Origin: Prunella strophiata
Lineage: Eukaryota > Chordata > Aves > Passeriformes > Prunellidae
NCBI GenBank assembly: GCA_036583965.1
Contig: JAZBQD010000015.1
Location: 89,887,809-89,951,808 of the forward strand
DNA: 64,000 bases
Reading direction: 5' to 3'
Part shown: one piece after another, positions 59,868-64,000 of the stretch
Numbering within the stretch: position 1 is the stretch's first letter
Layout of the letters: every line of letters starts with the position of its first letter
Notes under the pieces: model-generated
Seen by the model: only the letters and a program-made list of their open reading frames with translations
Database searches by the model: none
What the model was told of the DNA's origin: nothing
Position numbers and translations under genes: made by a program

Positions 59868-62800
59868 GCCATAGCAAGATTGATCCCTATAGTATATTTA
59901 GAAGTGCTTTGTCCTATACAGTTTTAATTAGCTTCACATTAGTCAAGGTACTGTACCATTGTTTTAATCAGCTACCCTAGCAGAGAACTGTCTCCAGCTA
60001 TCCTTGTCCACATTTCCCCTCCCACCCCCATCCCTTGCTGCCTCCTTCTCACCCCCTCATTATTTTATCTCTAATTTGGCTAATGAATTTCTCAGACAGA
60101 GCCTTCTTTCATGTTTGAGAAAGACCTTGCCTGAATTGAGGCTAAAGAAAAAAAACCCAAACCACACCGAAGGAAAAAAAAAAAAAGGGGGCCAGAAAGA
60201 AAGAGCAAATTCTTCTCCTGAGAAAAGCAAAAGTGTCTATGAAGCTTAAAGCTGTTCTTTGTCACTCCATCAAATGATATATAGCTAGGTCACAGTTCTT
60301 CACCCCATATTCTGCATTAAGGTGAGCATGAGTACTTTAGTCTTGACTTTCCAGTTTCAACACTGACTCACTGCATTGTCAGAGCAAGTGGTTCTTGTTT
60401 CATACCTCTGCCTTACCAGAGTTACAACAGTCATAATCATTCACATGTACATGTAAAGAATTTCTCATGTTGCTTCAGAGAAATCAGGAAAGCCTTTTAA
60501 GTTCTGTAGTGGAAAAGTACATGTAATACAAGGCAAAGTACTGTTGCCATCAGTAGTACTGGTTTTTTTTTAATCATTCTAACGCAAGCATTAATCTTTT
60601 CTCTGAGTTTGCCAATTATTTTTTTACCTTCTTTAATGAAAGTTCTAACAAGATTATAGAGAATTTGTAGTCTCTGTATGCTTTCAGTCATATAATTACA
60701 ACTAAAACAACTGTGTTGAGAACAACTGCATAAACTGTGGATTCAGTGCTGCCTTCTGCCAAAGAAAAAAATGTCCACAACTAAGGAAAAAACCTCCAAA
60801 ACCACATTGGACAAGTTACTAAATCCCATCTACGTAAAGCATGTGTGTGTTCATTTCTGAGTCACTGTATCATTTGACCATGCAAGAAACAAGACAGTTT
60901 GCTTGAAGAATGTCAGAAAGACCAGAATATAATTTTTAAAAATGCCATGTTTTCAGTTTTCTTAATGCTCTTCTAAAACAGGCACACACTGACTTTAAAT
61001 TTAACCACAGAGCTTAATTAAGCTTCTTCTGATTGTGCTGGGAGGGTTCCATGTTGTCTTCCTGTGGTCATTTCATCAGCCAGGGTTTTTCATGTAAGAA
61101 TGTGCTGCATCCATGTCACAGCATGGGGTCTCATCACAGACACCTGCTCTCAGCCTGTGAACACAGATTTTAATCCCCTTCCCTGCAAAAATGGTGACAG
61201 AAGGACATGTTGTTTAATTACTCATGCATGCTCTCCAAGACAGGGTCCACAGCTCCACTTGTTTCATATGGTTTGTGCTATTTTTGGGGGGTGATCAAAT
61301 AGGATGGTTGTTAAAAAAGGGGAATGCTTCACAATAGACTTCTCTTTGCTATTTGATGAGAACAATAAATGAAAAGATTGGCAGGATAAGAACAGAGTGG
61401 GAACTGAAGAAAATCTAGGTATGGTAAATATAGCCTTAAAATTATTTGTGACTTCTTCTGTTCTCACTGTGAAGATATGTTAGCTAAGATGTACTGTGTA
61501 GCTTCACTCTCCTCCACTGCAGGATCATGGATCCAGCAAAAATTATCTGTGATAGCCACGTCTAACATACTGAAGAATATGAAACCAACTGAAATTTACT
61601 GGAGCCTTAATCTAAGTAAGATCTGCAGTAGTGGGTACGTTTCTCTCAGGTGCTAGAAGAGGAAAAAAACAGGAGGAGGATTAAAGAAGAAGTATAATTT
61701 TTTAGTTGTGCTTAAACAACGCATTTACTAAATCACTCCAGTCAAAATCATTCAGCAATCCCTGCAAAATCCTATCATGGACCAAAGCAAAGCATGGCTA
61801 AATGAAACGTTATATATTGTATCCGGCAAGCAATCACTGTACTTGCAATCTCATTGCCCTCAGCAGCACCTGCATTCTTTGATCACAGTCCTTTTATGTG
61901 CTGCACTGTATACAAAAGACTGAGCCAGCAATTAGCCATTCTAGCACTGGGTCCTGAAATCTCTGCAAATGCTTCAGCTCTTTAATGAATTCCTAAATAG
62001 AAGGAAGTTGCAAACAAAGTTCAGCTTGTGTATTTTATGCCAGGTTCCCACAGCACTGTAGGTTTTTAGAGCTTAATTAATGACACTTGCATCCTGTATG
62101 CCTTCCAGAGTTTTAGTGGAACTTTTGCTGGTCACTTCAAACTTTGACATCTTTTGGACAACTTGTCCTCAGAATATTGGGCAACCTCCCCAGTCTTTGG
62201 AAGGAAAAAACAAGACACTGCTGCCAATCATGACTCATCTGTATTAACGGCATGAACAAAAACTGGAGGGACAAAACGTGCATCATTTCAAGTCAACTAC
62301 TCATCAGAAATCCTATGCATTGTATAGGAACCAAAACGGGTGATGAAAATTAAAACCACAGCCTAATATACCAGCATTTGGGAACTCTGCCAATGCCCCT
62401 AATTAAAATTTTGAACTAATCTCTTCAGGGAATCCAAGAAATTCTTTCAGAAAATGGAACATTCTTCTATGCATATCCAACCACTTATCCTGTAAGAGGG
62501 AGTATAAAGGAGATTGTATACGATCAGACAGAGGTCAGTCGAGTGGAAAGGACAGTGTGAAAGCTACAGGAAATGAGCCATCTATAAATGAAAATACTGG
62601 AAATCCTTCTTGAACTCTGACTCACATAATGTAAGATTTTTCTGGTCCTCATCAAAGGATCATTACATCAATGGAAAGCCTTCATTAATTTTAGTGATTT
62701 TAATCAGTTCCCAAAGCAGGAGAATAAAAACATAGGTGTTTGTAACATCAAGGTGGGCTAACATGTCTTTTCTCTTCTTTTCTACCATCATTAGAGAGCT

Positions 62801-62880
62801 TGCCAAGAGTGGTTTGGAATAAATAAGAAGTGTAGAGGCTGAACTGGAGAGGGTCTAAGACAGCCCCTGAGATTGGCTTA

Positions 62881-62919
62881 CAGACAATAAACAACAGATC
62901 CAGACAATAAACAACAATC
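62881..62919 (+). repeat. 20-nt tandem duplication
   Basis: CAGACAATAAACAACAGATC is followed at once by a second copy that lacks one G (CAGACAATAAACAACAATC). Recent slippage duplication. Confidence 0.95.
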
Positions 62920-63052
62920 CAGTTAGAGATTAAATTAGACATGAAAGAATGAAAAGGGTTGGTAATCGATTGGTAAGTGGAGAGGCAAAGGATGTTGATA
63001 AGTATTTCTTAGAAGGGAAAGCCAAAATCTTCTTTATTGTTAAGAAGAAGGG

Positions 63053-63083
<31 letters not shown>
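63053..63083. repeat. A31 homopolymer
   Basis: Longest uninterrupted homopolymer in the window. No retrogene body was recognised upstream. Confidence 0.97.
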
Positions 63084-63084
<1 letters not shown>

Positions 63085-64000
63085 CCAGACTAAGATTTTA
63101 AGAAGAAAAATACAATTATAGGCAGGTGTGAAGAAGAGGGGAATAAGGTAACTAGAGGAAGTGTACAAGGCTTAGTTAGAATCTCACACATGGAATAAAA
63201 GACAAGATAGGTAGGAGTTACAAGGAAAAAAGTTACAAGCAGGGAAACAACATCATGCTAAGTAAGTTTTGTCTTTGGAGAAACCACCAGGGTCCTATAA
63301 AGAAAAATAAGTGAAGGCAGTAGGAGAGAACTACCAAAGATTAATCTAGGCTGGCTCTGCAATGAGTAAATCTGTTTAGGTATGCAACTGAGCCTCATAA
63401 ATCAAGCAATCCTATCCTGAGCTCAAATTATTCAAATCTATGGCTTTTGTTTGGCAGTGTGGAACTACAGGGTTTAATCATTGTCTTACACTTCCCTGAC
63501 ACCCAGGCAGACTGGCTGACTTTGGGGAAATAGAGGCACAACCTCCCTTTGCATGGCTGTAAATGACTACGTGCAAACAAGGACTGTGAGTACCCAGTTC
63601 TCTTGGCAAATTCTCCCACTTGAATCCAAACACAACTTTAGCTCTGACATGCTTGTCATTTGCAGAGCTTTGCCTCTTCCCTCTGGCTTAGAAACAAACA
63701 AAACTTCCTCTCTGTCACCTTTCTCTAAAGGATCTTTCTGTGACTATGTCATTTATGGGTCTATATTACATGTAATTTTCTGATGCCAGATGAGATAAGA
63801 GAGATAATCCTCATAAAGGATTTGTGGCATTATAGATTACAGCTTCCTTTCGTATGTTGTATTCATTGCCTTGAAGAGGCCTTGAGTGATGCTATAGGAT
63901 CTCTATTCAGATTACAAGATACTTGTGTTCAGCACTGCCTTATTATAGGTTTAGAAATACCAGCAACCCAACTAAGTGGCCAGCTGTTCAGATCCTGCTG

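Larger units (their letters stand above)
56689..64000. other. Non-coding stretch to window end, no gene seen
   Basis: Seven kilobases of unique AT-rich DNA with chance ORFs only. Simple repeats and one ancient palindromic relic are listed separately. Nothing recognisable lies in the last kilobase. Confidence 0.65.

Overview
This 64 kb window looks like non-coding DNA from a bird. I find no protein-coding gene, rRNA or tRNA that I can support. The avian call rests on truncated CR1 LINEs whose 3' ends show typical bird forms: the CCTTCCAACC block followed by ATTCTATG-type octamers, or the mirror image starting with AGAATCACAGAATGG. I see no Alu, B1/B2 or L1-type primate or rodent repeats. A passerine or other neoavian is plausible from the CR1 forms at 48.6-49.4 kb and 53.5 kb, but that is inferred from memory of the families and was not searched.

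Layout. 1-6.0 kb: unique AT-rich sequence with a cluster of homeodomain-type motifs near 2.7-2.8 kb. 6.0-9.2 kb: the only CpG-rich zone, with a weak CpG cluster at 6.0-6.5 kb and a clear CpG island at 8.2-9.2 kb; a very old CR1 fragment (6.7-7.7 kb) lies between them and a younger CR1 3' end (9.3-9.8 kb) sits just past the island. The island is the best candidate for a promoter or first exon in the window, strand unknown. 10-21 kb: unique sequence with a MIR-like relic, microsatellites and small direct repeats. 21.3 kb and 34.9 kb: reverse-strand CR1 tails, the second next to another MIR-like relic. 35-48 kb: unique sequence, many homopolymer and pyrimidine tracts, and several stretches with the look of conserved non-coding elements. 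47.8 kb and 59.8 kb: two short palindromic relics of what looks like one ancient amniote repeat. 48.6-49.4 kb: a forward CR1 3' region with readable remains of its ORF2, head-to-head with a reverse CR1 tail. 53.5-53.7 kb: a small reverse CR1 tail and, 107 bp further on, a 33-bp near-perfect palindrome. 55.9-56.7 kb: an old, partly rearranged CR1. 57-64 kb: unique sequence with simple repeats, including a 31-A run.

No genes act together here. The window is most simply intergenic or intronic DNA around one CpG-island promoter. Almost all short ORFs are chance open frames; the few with recognisable protein content are decayed CR1 ORF2 carboxy-terminal fragments. I see no sequence-level evidence for a new coding system. 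The most unusual items are the palindrome, the inverted CR1 pair, the orphan CpG island and the paired palindromic relics.
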